A stretch of DNA of 64,000 nt. It comes from Gemmatimonadota bacterium. GTDB lineage: Bacteria > Gemmatimonadota > Gemmatimonadetes > Gemmatimonadales > Gemmatimonadaceae. The position numbers were made by a program, and so were the translations under genes. The notes beneath the pieces are model-generated. The model did no database searches, was not told where the DNA came from, and saw only the letters and a program-made list of their open reading frames with translations. This document shows, one piece after another, positions 28,646 through 37,650 of this stretch. Each line of letters opens with the position of its first letter. Position 1 is the stretch's first letter. Where the stretch lies: assembly GCA_003134685.1 (NCBI GenBank), contig PLCA01000009.1, positions 155,809 through 219,808 on the forward strand, given 5' to 3'.

Positions 28646-29254
28646 ATGTTGGATTTTCTGACGAGACACAGCGCCGTCGGCGCAACGTTCATTGGCTTCC
28701 TGACGTTGGGCTCGTGCGCGCCGGGGGTTCCCGCCCCGGGTGCCACGCCGACGCCAACAACGAGCAACGCCGCGGGTGGTCACCGATCTATCCCGCTGAT
28801 TCTGGCGGCTGATGAGGGCGAGCGCCGTGTGCGTCGTGTACTTGGCGGAGCTCCCCTCATTATAAAGGTTGATCGGCAGACGGCCGGTGCGCCGGAGTTC
28901 GTGATGGCGTATGAGGCATTGCCACCTGGCGTCGCTATACCTCCGCACCGCCATCCTGGAGCCGACGAGATAATCTTCGTGCACAGCGGAACCGGTATCG
29001 CCGAGCTGGGCGACAAATCGTCTGCGGTAGCGGCTGGAAGCACTATCTACATTCCTCGCCTCACAAGAATCACCGTCCGCAATACCGGAACCGAGCCGCT
29101 TGTGATCGTCGCGATTTTTTCCCAACCCGGGTTTGAAGAACTCTTGCGCGATACGTCAGTGCCCGAGGGTCAGCCGGTGCTGCCGCTCTCAAGTGCAGAA
29201 CTCGCCGCGATACGCGCTCGTCATCTCGGTCACGTGATCTACGAGCTCCCATGA
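28646..29254 (+). CDS. Cupin-domain lipoprotein
   Basis: 202 residues from the ATG at 28646. The signal region ends in TLGSC, a lipobox-like Cys. The cupin motif is clear: ALPPGVAIPPHRHPGADEIIFVHSG, with the HxH and E metal ligands and the second motif GSTIYIPRLTRITVRNTG. Cupins bind metal and small molecules, and this one may be a non-enzymatic binding protein. It lies between ccmE and ccmF and overlaps ccmF by ATGA, an unusual insertion into a cytochrome c maturation cluster. GGAGGA touches the start codon closely, so a TTG at 28649 is also possible. Confidence 0.82.
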   Translation: MLDFLTRHSAVGATFIGFLTLGSCAPGVPAPGATPTPTTSNAAGGHRSIPLILAADEGERRVRRVLGGAPLIIKVDRQTAGAPEFVMAYEALPPGVAIPPHRHPGADEIIFVHSGTGIAELGDKSSAVAAGSTIYIPRLTRITVRNTGTEPLVIVAIFSQPGFEELLRDTSVPEGQPVLPLSSAELAAIRARHLGHVIYELP

Positions 29255-31293
29255 TCCTCGTTGGTGAGCTGTCGCTCTGGGTCGCGCTCCTCATGGCTAC
29301 CTGGGCGGCCACGGTGTCGTTCGCCGGCGGACAGATGCGCCGAGCGGACCTGATCGAGAGCGGCGAGCGCGCGATCTACTCGACGCTGGCGATGGTGGTG
29401 CTCGCGTCCCTAGGACTCTGGACCGCGCTCCTCACCCACGACTTCTCGATCAGGTACGTGGCGTCGTACACGAGCGCGAATCTCCCCACGATCTACACGA
29501 TCACGGCGTTCTGGGGCGGGCAATCGGGATCGCTGTTGTTCTGGGCGTTGATTCTCTCGATTTATTCGGCAATAGCGCTGTGGACGAATCGCACTCGCAA
29601 TCGCGAGCTGATGCCGTACGTGTCCGGCACGTTGGCGCTGATCTTGGTTTTCTTTCTCGCCACCATCTGCTTGGGCTCCAATCCGTTCGAGCGCCTCGAT
29701 TTCATTCCCGTCGACGGCCGCGGGTTGAATCCGCAATTGCAGAATCCCGGCATGGCGATCCATCCGCCCAATCTCTATCTCGGGTACGTCGGCACGTCGA
29801 TTCCGTTTGCGTTCGCGATTGCGGCGCTGCTGACGCGGCGGCTCGACGCCGAGTGGCTCGCGGCGGTGAGACGGTGGGCGCTGCTCTCCTGGTTCTTTAA
29901 CACCGTCGGAATTGTGCTCGGCATGTGGTGGGCGTACGTCGAGCTCGGGTGGGGCGGATACTGGGCCTGGGATCCCGTCGAGAACGCGTCGCTGCTGCCG
30001 TGGCTGGTCAATACCGCGTTCCTGCATTCGATCATGGTGCAGGAGAAGCGCGGGATGCTGCGCAAATGGAACGTAACGCTCGTCGTGTCGGCGTTCCTGC
30101 TCTCGATCTTCGGGACGTTCATCACGCGGAGCGGCGTGATCTCGAGCGTTCATTCGTTCGCGCAATCGCCGGTAGGGAAGTGGTTCGCGGGGTTCCTGAT
30201 TCTCGCGATAGTCGTGACTGCGTATCTCGTCTCGACGCGGCTGCAGGATTTGAGATCGACGGCCGAGCTGGAGAGCATGGTGAGTCGCGAGGCGGCGTTC
30301 CTCTACAACAATCTCGTGCTCGTCGGAATCGCGTTCTCGGTGTTGTGGGGGACGCTCTTCCCGATCATCAGCGAAGCGGTGCGCGGCAACAAGATCACCG
30401 TCGGGCCGCCCTTCTTCAACACGGTCAACATTCCGCTCGGACTTCTGTTGTTGCTGTTGACTGGAATCGGGCCGCTGATCGCGTGGCGCCGCGCGTCGGT
30501 GGCGAACCTGAAGCGGCAATTCCTGATTCCGGTGACATCCGCGGCGACGATCGGAATTCTCTTCTTCGCGCTGGGCGTGCACAACCTCGCGGCGCTCCTC
30601 TCGTTTACCTTCGGCGCGCTCGTGGTCGCGACGATCGTCCAGGAGTTCTACAAGGGCGTGAACGCGAGGCATAACATGTACGGCGAGTCACGATTGATCG
30701 CGCTGCCGCGGCTGGTCGCCCGAAATCGGCGGCGATACGGCGGGTACATCGTCCACCTCGGTGTGGTCGTGGTGTTCGCGGGATTCGCCGGATTGGCGTT
30801 CAAGCGCGAGTTCGATCTGACGCTGAACCCCGGCGACACCAAGGCCGTGACCGATGCATGGGGACATCGCTGGACTTTCCTGAGTCAGGGGATCTCGCGA
30901 TACACGATTCTGAATCGCGATGTCACGGCGATCGCGCTCGACGTCACGCGCGACGGGAAGCCGGCCGGCGTCATCACCAGCGAGAAGCGCCAGCACGTCG
31001 ATTCGCGCGGTGTCCCGACGTTCGAGCCTTCGACTGAAGTCGGGATAATGGGATCATTCAAGCAGGATGTGTACGTCGTCCTCGCCGGCGTGCGCGGAGC
31101 TGATGGCGCCGAGATTCGGGTGACGTTCAATCCTCTGGTCCGGTGGGTCTGGCTCGGAGGCACGCTCATGGCGCTCGGCGGACTCGTGGTGATGTGGCCC
31201 GCCGCAGACAGACAGCGCGCGCAGAGCGGGTACGCAGCGGTGCTCAAGCCGCGGCCGATTGGCGAGCATGTGCCGGATCTTGTCGGAGCATGA
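29251..31293 (+). CDS. ccmF: Cytochrome c heme lyase subunit CcmF
   Basis: 680 residues with about 14 membrane helices. The WWD heme-handling motif is present (WGGYWAWDPVENASLLPWL), followed by LHSIMVQEKRGMLRKWN and GTFITRSGVISSVHSFA, hallmarks of CcmF. CcmF attaches heme to apocytochrome c at the periplasmic side together with CcmH. The C-terminal periplasmic region (residues ~520-650) is followed by a last membrane helix. CcmA, B, C and D are not in this window. Coupled to the cupin gene by ATGA and to ccmH one base later. Confidence 0.95.
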   Translation: MILVGELSLWVALLMATWAATVSFAGGQMRRADLIESGERAIYSTLAMVVLASLGLWTALLTHDFSIRYVASYTSANLPTIYTITAFWGGQSGSLLFWALILSIYSAIALWTNRTRNRELMPYVSGTLALILVFFLATICLGSNPFERLDFIPVDGRGLNPQLQNPGMAIHPPNLYLGYVGTSIPFAFAIAALLTRRLDAEWLAAVRRWALLSWFFNTVGIVLGMWWAYVELGWGGYWAWDPVENASLLPWLVNTAFLHSIMVQEKRGMLRKWNVTLVVSAFLLSIFGTFITRSGVISSVHSFAQSPVGKWFAGFLILAIVVTAYLVSTRLQDLRSTAELESMVSREAAFLYNNLVLVGIAFSVLWGTLFPIISEAVRGNKITVGPPFFNTVNIPLGLLLLLLTGIGPLIAWRRASVANLKRQFLIPVTSAATIGILFFALGVHNLAALLSFTFGALVVATIVQEFYKGVNARHNMYGESRLIALPRLVARNRRRYGGYIVHLGVVVVFAGFAGLAFKREFDLTLNPGDTKAVTDAWGHRWTFLSQGISRYTILNRDVTAIALDVTRDGKPAGVITSEKRQHVDSRGVPTFEPSTEVGIMGSFKQDVYVVLAGVRGADGAEIRVTFNPLVRWVWLGGTLMALGGLVVMWPAADRQRAQSGYAAVLKPRPIGEHVPDLVGA

Positions 31294-31294
31294 T

Positions 31295-31885
31295 GTGAGC
31301 ATCTCTCGCCGCCAGTTCGTTCTTGGGATCCCCGCGCTTCTCGGGGCGGCGGCGTTTCCGCGGAAAATCCGCGCGGCGCAGGTGGCCGTGCAGACCTTCA
31401 ACGGCCCGATGGCGGACGCGAACGATGTCTACCGGCCGGTGACGCTCCCAACCAAGCCCGGTGCGCGGGCGTCGATGACCGATGCCCAGCGCGACGATCT
31501 CGAGCACCAGATCCATTGCCAGTGCGGTTGCAACCTCGACGTCTACACCTGCCGCACAACCGATTTCTCGTGCAGCGTCTCGCCCGCGATGCACGCCGAC
31601 GTGATGGGTCTCGTCGCTGGCGGCCACAGCGCGCAGGAGATTCTGAACGCGTTCAGGGCGGCGTACGGCGAGAAAGTTCTGATGGCGCCGCTGAGAAGCG
31701 GATTCAATCTCGTCGGCTACACGATGCCCTTCATCGCGCTCGGCACGGGTGCCGTGATCGTAGCGGCACTTATCAAGCGTTGGAAATCGCGCGCACCTCC
31801 GGTCGCGCCCGTGGATCCGCATCATCTCGACGCCACCGCGGGAGAGCTCGCGGAGCTCGATGCGGCGGTGAGGCGCGACGAATGA
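31295..31885 (+). CDS. ccmH: Cytochrome c maturation protein CcmH (CxCGC type)
   Basis: 196 residues from the GTG at 31295, which has GGAG 6 bases upstream and starts a twin-arginine-like signal (SISRRQFVLGIPALLGAA). The thiol motif HCQCGCNLDVYTCRTTDFSC has the CxCGC form with extra cysteines, unlike the LRCxxC of E. coli. The fold then continues as MHADVMGLVAGGHSAQEILNAF, a membrane helix (VGYTMPFIALGTGAVIVAAL) and a charged tail. CcmH reduces the apocytochrome heme-binding cysteines. Follows ccmF by one base. Confidence 0.9.
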   Translation: MSISRRQFVLGIPALLGAAAFPRKIRAAQVAVQTFNGPMADANDVYRPVTLPTKPGARASMTDAQRDDLEHQIHCQCGCNLDVYTCRTTDFSCSVSPAMHADVMGLVAGGHSAQEILNAFRAAYGEKVLMAPLRSGFNLVGYTMPFIALGTGAVIVAALIKRWKSRAPPVAPVDPHHLDATAGELAELDAAVRRDE

Positions 31886-32217
31886 CGGCGCTCTTCATCG
31901 GCACCGCGCTCGCGGTTGCGTCGTTGTGCTTCGTGCTGTATCCGCTCTATCGCGCTGACGTGTCCACGGTACCACGCGCATCGGCAGCCGGGAGAAATCG
32001 TCAGAGCCGAGCGGTTGAAGCCCTGCGCGAGCTGGAGTTCGATCGGGAGACCGGGAAAATCTCCGACTCCGATTACGAGCCGTTGAAAGCGCGCTACACG
32101 TCGCAGGCGCTGGTGGTGATGCGCGCCGGTGGCGCGCCCGTCTGCGAGAATTGCGGGCCGAGGTCCGAGGCGGACGCGGAGTTCTGCTCCAATTGCGGGG
32201 CGGGGCTGATCCGATAA
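31882..32217 (+). CDS. CcmI-like membrane protein with zinc ribbon
   Basis: 111 residues from an ATG overlapping the ccmH stop by 4 bases. An N-terminal membrane helix (ALFIGTALAVASLCFVLYPL) leads into AVEALRELEFDRETGKISDSDYEPLKARYTSQAL, the helical hairpin seen at the start of CcmI. The protein then ends with a zinc ribbon (CENCG, CSNCG). The tetratricopeptide part of full CcmI is missing. It may present apocytochrome to CcmF/CcmH, and the zinc ribbon replaces the usual TPR. It is the last gene of the cluster. Confidence 0.8.
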   Translation: MTALFIGTALAVASLCFVLYPLYRADVSTVPRASAAGRNRQSRAVEALRELEFDRETGKISDSDYEPLKARYTSQALVVMRAGGAPVCENCGPRSEADAEFCSNCGAGLIR

Positions 32218-32599
32218 CAACTGTCGATTTCCTATCACCCCAATGTCGTTTTTCTATCACCCTTGCCCCGATTCACGGGCAAAAAAACGCCGCCATGCGA
32301 CAATCCTCTTGACGGCTCGGGCCGGACGCCCCAACTATTTCACGGCCCCGGTTGGAGCATTCACATCTATCATGTAGCAGCGGGGCGCTGAGCGGAGAAA
32401 AAAACAGACGCGATAAAGCTCGTTGGGAAAAGGACTTACCGCGTGTGGGCGCCTGCAGCTCAGCGGTCGCGTACGGTTTTCGCACTACAGAAGCAGTGTA
32501 GAGCAGACTCTGTTGTCGAACCGGCGCCTGGCGGCCGCGTCAGGATCCCGCTGACGAAAGAAGTCCTACGATTCCGATCACCGTGCGAGGAAGGGTCTG
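32218..32599. other. 382-bp intergenic stretch
   Basis: No gene is supported. It starts with the paired IS-end-like motifs at 32225-32262. The rest (32263-32599) holds a few short open frames without start signals. Confidence 0.6.
32225..32262 (+). repeat. Paired IS21-type end-like motifs (site B)
   Basis: CGATTTCCTATCACCC at 32225-32240 and CGTTTTTCTATCACCC at 32247-32262 are 22 bases apart. They are the same motif pair as at 1788-1824 and face the reverse-oriented pair at 39695-39731. No transposase gene lies between. Confidence 0.5.
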
Positions 32600-32887
32600 A
32601 TGGCGGTTCGCGATTTTGTCGACGAGAAGAATGTGAAGTGGAGAGTCTGGCCGGTCCTGCGTGCGTCGATCCATCCGAGGACGGCGGTGGAGGACTACCT
32701 CGGCGACTACGGCGAAGGTTGGCTCTGCTTCGAATCGCCAAACGAGCGCCGGCGCCTCGCCCACTACCCCGACGACTGGGACAGGATCTCCGACAAGGAG
32801 CTGTGCACGCTCTTGAGCAAGGCCGCGATTGTGCCTGTGCGCGGCACCCGGACGCCGCCCAAGCCAGGTGATTCCATTAATCCGTAG
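32600..32887 (+). CDS. Small conserved-looking hypothetical protein
   Basis: 95 residues. GGAAGGG lies upstream of the ATG. The sequence KWRVWPVLRASIHPRT, EDYLGDYGEGWLCFES, RRRLAHYPDDWDRISDKELCTLL has the pattern of a small family that I have seen only as hypothetical. The motif W-x-V followed by GEGWL(C/A)FES is distinctive. Alone, between the cytochrome c maturation cluster and the GMC oxidoreductase gene. Confidence 0.65.
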   Translation: MAVRDFVDEKNVKWRVWPVLRASIHPRTAVEDYLGDYGEGWLCFESPNERRRLAHYPDDWDRISDKELCTLLSKAAIVPVRGTRTPPKPGDSINP

Positions 32888-33125
32888 AGTGGGTCACTGG
32901 CATCCACAAAACTGAAGCAGGGACCTGAAAGCGAAAACAAGCTGCTTTGCTGGGAGCTTCCATACTAGCGCACTGGTCTCGTACGCCGACGAATCGCGCA
33001 AGTCGCCGAGAACCATTCGCAGTCGGTGAGCGCTTTCTCCGCAGTCCCCCGAACGCCGCCTGAAAAGCTCCGAGCGATAAGGCTGCAAAGCCTATAGCTC
33101 CCTGCTTTGGTTCTGTGGATTCCAG

Positions 33126-35096
33126 CTAGCGCATTAAGCCTCGCCCTATGTGTCGTGCGAGGGCCATGATCGTAACCATGGGATTCACGCCGGACGCTGA
33201 AGGAAAAAGACTCGCGTCCGCGACGTAAGCCCCGCTCATCCCGAAAACCGCGCCGTGCGGATCGCACACCGCCGAGGCGCGGTCCGTGCCGATGCGGGCC
33301 GTCCCCATCTGGTGCGCGCTGAACAGCGGCAACCGGTTCGAAGATGTCGACGCCGCGGCAATCTCTCGGCAAAACTTGTCGATCGAGCCACCGCCTTCGC
33401 GTTCCCACGCGAGTCGAACGGTGTGCAATGTGAGGATGCGGTCCGCGCCGGCGGCGTGGTGAATGCGCGCCGCCGCCGCCATCCCATGCCGGAGTAACCG
33501 CTTCTCCTCCTTGCCCAGCCGGTAATCGAAGTAAGGCTGCCCGGCTTTCGTGACGCGCACCTGACCCTCATTCGAGTCGCGCGTAAGCACGATGGATGGC
33601 GCCGCGAATCGAGCCTTCTGCATCTCATGCCGGTGATCGCGCGCGCCCGACCACGGAATTCCCAACGAAATCAATCCCGGATGCGACGGTGCCGCCTCGA
33701 TCCGATATCCGTATCCATCTGAGATATTGGTGAACTCATCGCACACGATCGTTTGTGGCGGTCCCTTCCACGCCTCGATCGGCGACGGGTAAAGACCAGT
33801 CACCGCCACCGTCGGATGGAGGAAGAGATGCTGGCCCACGTGTAGAGACTTGAGCCCCGATCGCATCAAAAGCGCCGGTGTCTCGAGGCCACCCGCGGCT
33901 AGCACCACTCGCGGCGCGACAATGGTGAGCGGCCTCGGCTTCCCGTTCGGATCGACGTAGGTACCCTCGACGCCCGTCACCTTCCCGTTGCTCTGCGCGA
34001 GCTTCCGCGCCGAGTACGGCGCGATGACCTGCGCCCCGGAGCGAATCGCATCCATAAGGTACGTCGTCGCCGCACTCTGTTTCCCGCCCACTCTGCATCC
34101 GAACGTGCAGTTCCCGCACTGCGCGGGATCGCAGCCGAGCGAGTTGCGCGCGACAACGTTCCAGCTGTAGCCGAGTGATTTCGCGCCACGGCAGATGACG
34201 GAGTTGTTTTCGTTTATCTCGCTTTCGTCGGTCGACGCGCCGATGCGGCGCCACACCGCGTCGAGCGACTCGCTGAATGAGTCAGCTTCGAAAAAAGCGC
34301 AGCCGGAAAGCTCGGCCCACTCGTCGCGGACGTTGTCCGGAGTGCGAAAGCATGATTGCCAGTTGACCGTCGTGCCGCCGCCTATGGACGCTCCGGCCAG
34401 AAGGGACATGCTCGAGTCGCGAGTTCCGGAGAGTCCGCCTTCGCGCAAAAGTCGCTGCATTCCAGTCAGCTCGTGCTGATCGAAATCGCCGTCGCTCCAC
34501 GTGCCGCCTGCCTCGACCACGATCACGTTCTGGCCGTTCGCGGCGAGCTCCGCCGCCACGACGCTGCCGGCGGCACCGGAGCCGACGATGCAGACCTCGC
34601 ATTCGATCTTCGCGTCGCCTCCGGGCTTTGATACTGGAATGCGCGGCGCGGTGGCCTTTTGATTGAGCTCCGGCTCGTAGCCGATCGCGGCGAGGATGGC
34701 GTCGGATTCCGGCGTGCCGTTCGCCGCGTACGTGTGCAGCATCACCAGACTCCGCGCCCCCTGGTACGCCGAACTGAGCTGTGGCACCACGCTGCGCGCC
34801 AGTCGCTGCAACACCCGCTCGCGCGCGGACTGCGAAAGGCGCGAGAATGGGGTCGCGCTCGCCGACACGGTGGCGATGAAGAGCGGATTCTCCAGCAGCC
34901 TCAGAAAGAGCCGAAACGCCTCGCACTTTGCCGGCTCAATTCTGTCGAGTGCCTCGGCAATGCGCGCACTGACTCCGAGGTCGGCCGCGGACATACTGAA
35001 GAGGGCCGGATCTTCGTCGTTGGTAAATGCGAGGGAGGGGACGAATGTGTCGCTGAGGGCGTCGAGTGCAGCGGTTTCGCGATGCGTGAGGTTCAT
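33126..35096 (-). CDS. GMC oxidoreductase fused to gluconate-2-dehydrogenase subunit-3-like domain
   Basis: 656 residues. Residues 1-~135 form an all-helical region (ETAALDALSDTFVPSL, LRLLENPLF, LARSVVPQLSSAYQGARSLVMLHTY) resembling the small subunit of membrane gluconate-type dehydrogenases. From ~166 a GMC flavoprotein begins with VGSGAAGSVVAAELAANGQ and VVEAGG, then the substrate-side GASIGGGTTVNWQ. The C-terminus has HQMGTARIGTD and SGVNPMVTIMALA with the His/Asn active-site pair. It oxidises alcohol groups with FAD, possibly of sterols or long-chain alcohols. No signal peptide. Divergent from the Clp N-domain gene. Confidence 0.88.
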   Translation of the reverse strand: MNLTHRETAALDALSDTFVPSLAFTNDEDPALFSMSAADLGVSARIAEALDRIEPAKCEAFRLFLRLLENPLFIATVSASATPFSRLSQSARERVLQRLARSVVPQLSSAYQGARSLVMLHTYAANGTPESDAILAAIGYEPELNQKATAPRIPVSKPGGDAKIECEVCIVGSGAAGSVVAAELAANGQNVIVVEAGGTWSDGDFDQHELTGMQRLLREGGLSGTRDSSMSLLAGASIGGGTTVNWQSCFRTPDNVRDEWAELSGCAFFEADSFSESLDAVWRRIGASTDESEINENNSVICRGAKSLGYSWNVVARNSLGCDPAQCGNCTFGCRVGGKQSAATTYLMDAIRSGAQVIAPYSARKLAQSNGKVTGVEGTYVDPNGKPRPLTIVAPRVVLAAGGLETPALLMRSGLKSLHVGQHLFLHPTVAVTGLYPSPIEAWKGPPQTIVCDEFTNISDGYGYRIEAAPSHPGLISLGIPWSGARDHRHEMQKARFAAPSIVLTRDSNEGQVRVTKAGQPYFDYRLGKEEKRLLRHGMAAAARIHHAAGADRILTLHTVRLAWEREGGGSIDKFCREIAAASTSSNRLPLFSAHQMGTARIGTDRASAVCDPHGAVFGMSGAYVADASLFPSASGVNPMVTIMALARHIGRGLMR

Positions 35097-35229
35097 CTGG
35101 CTACCCCCCCTTCACATTTCGTTCGAAATCGATCCCAGACTAACCTAATCGCCTCTGGCCCCCCCGCCGGGCGAGTCGCGCCCCGACGCCCAAGCTCAGC
35201 CTTGCGGTAAAGCCCGGGCACACGAATCT

Positions 35230-35868
35230 TTGTGCTTCGGCGAGGAGGCCTTTCTGCCCGGGTACGACTTCACAAACAGAGTACGCGGCGCGCTGATCAA
35301 GGCGCGAGAGGAAGCGCATCGCCGCCACCACGAGTACGTGGGAACCGAGCATCTCCTCCTCGGCCTGCTCGAAGAAGACGACGCGCTGGTGATGGATGTT
35401 CTCGAGAACCTGGGCGTCAATCAGTACGAGATCCAGACCGGGCTCGAGCGCGTCATCCAGAACGGTCAGCCGAGCGCCAGGGATCGCATGCCGGATCTGC
35501 CGTACACGCCGAGGGCGAGGGTTGTCCTCGACCAGGCGATCGCGGTGGCGCACGAATTCGGCGACGGATACGTCGGGACCCAGCATCTTCTGCTGGGCCT
35601 CATTCGCGAGCGACAGGGAATCGCGGCGCAGGCACTGGTGACGGCCGGATTGACCGAGCCCACTCTGCGGCGCGAGATCGTGCGGCTTCTTCAGGGTGAG
35701 GGCGTCGCCGCCGCGCTGGATGTCGATGTCAGCGAACGGCGCGAGGAGACGCAGGTTCCGCTCAGCATCGCGGTCGAAGTGCGATACGAGGACGGCACGC
35801 TGGCGAAGAAGATTTTTACGACGCCGACCGAAGCGATCGGATACCTGCGCGAAAAATCGAAGGAGTAG
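35230..35868 (+). CDS. Stand-alone Clp N-domain protein (ClpC N-terminal-like)
   Basis: About 200 residues forming a double Clp repeat domain: GYDFTNRVRGALIKAREEA, HEYVGTEHLLLGLL, YTPRARVVLDQAIAVAHEF, YVGTQHLLLGLIRE. No AAA+ module follows. It ends with a short extra domain (PLSIAVEVRYEDGTLAKKIF) and a stop. Such proteins may act as adaptors or competitors for ClpC/ClpB. The start is uncertain: a TTG at 35230 is used here, but the fold begins at a CTG at 35254 preceded by GAGGAGG, which is probably the real initiation site. Immediately followed by the ABC exporter genes on the opposite strand. Confidence 0.8.
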   Translation: MCFGEEAFLPGYDFTNRVRGALIKAREEAHRRHHEYVGTEHLLLGLLEEDDALVMDVLENLGVNQYEIQTGLERVIQNGQPSARDRMPDLPYTPRARVVLDQAIAVAHEFGDGYVGTQHLLLGLIRERQGIAAQALVTAGLTEPTLRREIVRLLQGEGVAAALDVDVSERREETQVPLSIAVEVRYEDGTLAKKIFTTPTEAIGYLREKSKE

Positions 35869-37650
35869 CTACCGCTCCAGCTCCTTCATTCGCTTCACGG
35901 CAATTCTGATCGGGACGAAGGTGGTCGCCAGGCAGACGAGCGTCGCCCCACCAAAGCCAAGCCACATCGCCCACGGATCCGGATCGAGGTTCAACGCGCG
36001 CTGGGCCGCGAATTGATAGACAGGCCGCGCCTCGAGGATGATCACCACGCCGATCAGAACCACCGACGACATCATCAGCACCAGGCCGCCGAACGATGTC
36101 GGGATCTGCGCCGCGTTCTCGGTATTGAATTTCGGGAAGAGCGCGCCGAAGCCGAGCGCGAGACCGGCGACCGCGAAAGTCATCATGGTGATGGTGAAGA
36201 TCGACACCGCCATCATGAATCCACTCACCTGGAGCAAGACGTCCGTCGCGAACACGAGACCGAGCGCGAGCAAAAGCAGCGGAAGTGTCCCTACCCAGAA
36301 CTTTGACCAGAGTAGCTGCCGCATCTCGAGCGGACTCGAGCGAAGGAGCCAGAGCGTACGTCCCTCGAGGCTGATTCCCGGAAAGATGAATCGGGCCGCA
36401 ATCGACGCCAGAACGAATCCCGCCAGAATGAGATTCACGAATGGAATCACGTTGGCGAGAAAGAAAGTTACACCTTCACCACGTAGTGGCAGGAACTTGA
36501 TGTTGAACACGTAGACGACGACGAGCACGGTCAACAGGATCAGCTGCGACCATTGAGTCGTGTCGCGGAAGAAGAGGCGCATCTCCTTGAGCACTAGCTC
36601 GCGTCGCATAACTCCCCACGGCGTGAGCATGCGGGCCACCAACCGGCCCAACGTCCCCTGTCGCACCCACCGCTCGCCGCTCTCCTGCGATTTGCTGAAG
36701 CCGCGCGCGTATAGCCAGCGATGCAGCACCGCTCCAAAGACCACCGCGACGGCGGCCGTCGACCAGAGCAGGTAGAAGTTCAGAATCTCGGGATCGTTTC
36801 TGAGCCAGGTCATTATCCCTTGCGCCACCCACTCGCTTGGCATCCAGGAAGACGTCGGCGTCCGCAGCACCGAGATGAACTCCACGAGGGAGCGGAATCC
36901 TTCGGGGCGCGCGAGTCTCTCCGGGCGAACGAGGCGGAATAGCAGCACGACTCCCGCTGCCGCCAGCACGGCGATGACGCTCAGAATGTCGCGCGTCCGG
37001 CGCGCCGGGAAAATGTTGACGAGAATGAGCGTCACCGAGCTCCCGATCGCCCCCGGAATGAAGAGGAAGGGCAGCACCGCCGCGATCGCCACGAATGGAT
37101 AGAGAAATCCGCCCTGATAGATGATGCCGTAGGCGGTGAGCACCGGAGTCGCGACGAGCACCACCATCCAGCTCGAGTGCGCGGTCGTCTCCAGCAGCTT
37201 CGCCCCGTAGAGTCGGAGCCAGTCGACCGGCGCGGCGACCAGGAGATCGAGATCCTTGGCCAGAAAGAAGCTCGAGAGCGCGGTGACGACGTTCGACAGA
37301 ATGAGAATGCCGAACAGGCTCACGAACATGAGTCCGAGCAGCTTGGCCGCGAGCAGTGCGCCGATCTCTGGGATGCCGCGGAAATACTTGAGGAGCCGGT
37401 AGAACATCCCGAACACGAACAGCCAGAAGACTGCGCCGATCACGAGGAACAGGATCAGCCTGCCCGACCTGCTCTCCGTCTTTCCGAGCGGGCGCGCTTT
37501 GATCGAGAGAAACTTGGGCGACAGAACGTGCAGCAAGGTCGGCGAAGTCCGAAACCGCGTGGTCAGGGGCGCGGCCGTAGCGGCCTGGCCAACCGCGCCA
37601 GGCGAGATGTTGACACCAACAACTGCCGGTGAACCGAGTTCACTATGCAT
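35869..37650 (-). CDS. ABC-type exporter permease (large, putative ABC-2 type)
   Basis: 593 residues from the ATG at 37650, which overlaps the ATPase stop by 8 bases. Longer open-frame starts inside the ATPase are less likely. Around 12 membrane helices in two halves, with charged internal loops such as GRLVARMLTPWGVMRRELVLKEMRLFFRDT. This is the pattern of the putative ABC exporter family encoded next to an ATPase. Substrate unknown. With the ATPase and the preceding unknown membrane-anchored protein it forms a three-gene leftward operon. Confidence 0.82.
   Translation of the reverse strand: MHSELGSPAVVGVNISPGAVGQAATAAPLTTRFRTSPTLLHVLSPKFLSIKARPLGKTESRSGRLILFLVIGAVFWLFVFGMFYRLLKYFRGIPEIGALLAAKLLGLMFVSLFGILILSNVVTALSSFFLAKDLDLLVAAPVDWLRLYGAKLLETTAHSSWMVVLVATPVLTAYGIIYQGGFLYPFVAIAAVLPFLFIPGAIGSSVTLILVNIFPARRTRDILSVIAVLAAAGVVLLFRLVRPERLARPEGFRSLVEFISVLRTPTSSWMPSEWVAQGIMTWLRNDPEILNFYLLWSTAAVAVVFGAVLHRWLYARGFSKSQESGERWVRQGTLGRLVARMLTPWGVMRRELVLKEMRLFFRDTTQWSQLILLTVLVVVYVFNIKFLPLRGEGVTFFLANVIPFVNLILAGFVLASIAARFIFPGISLEGRTLWLLRSSPLEMRQLLWSKFWVGTLPLLLLALGLVFATDVLLQVSGFMMAVSIFTITMMTFAVAGLALGFGALFPKFNTENAAQIPTSFGGLVLMMSSVVLIGVVIILEARPVYQFAAQRALNLDPDPWAMWLGFGGATLVCLATTFVPIRIAVKRMKELER

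Noticed and set aside
29410..30672. 420-codon open frame on the minus strand
   Set aside because: Antisense to ccmF, extremely rich in Arg, Glu and Gln, with no domain-like pattern.
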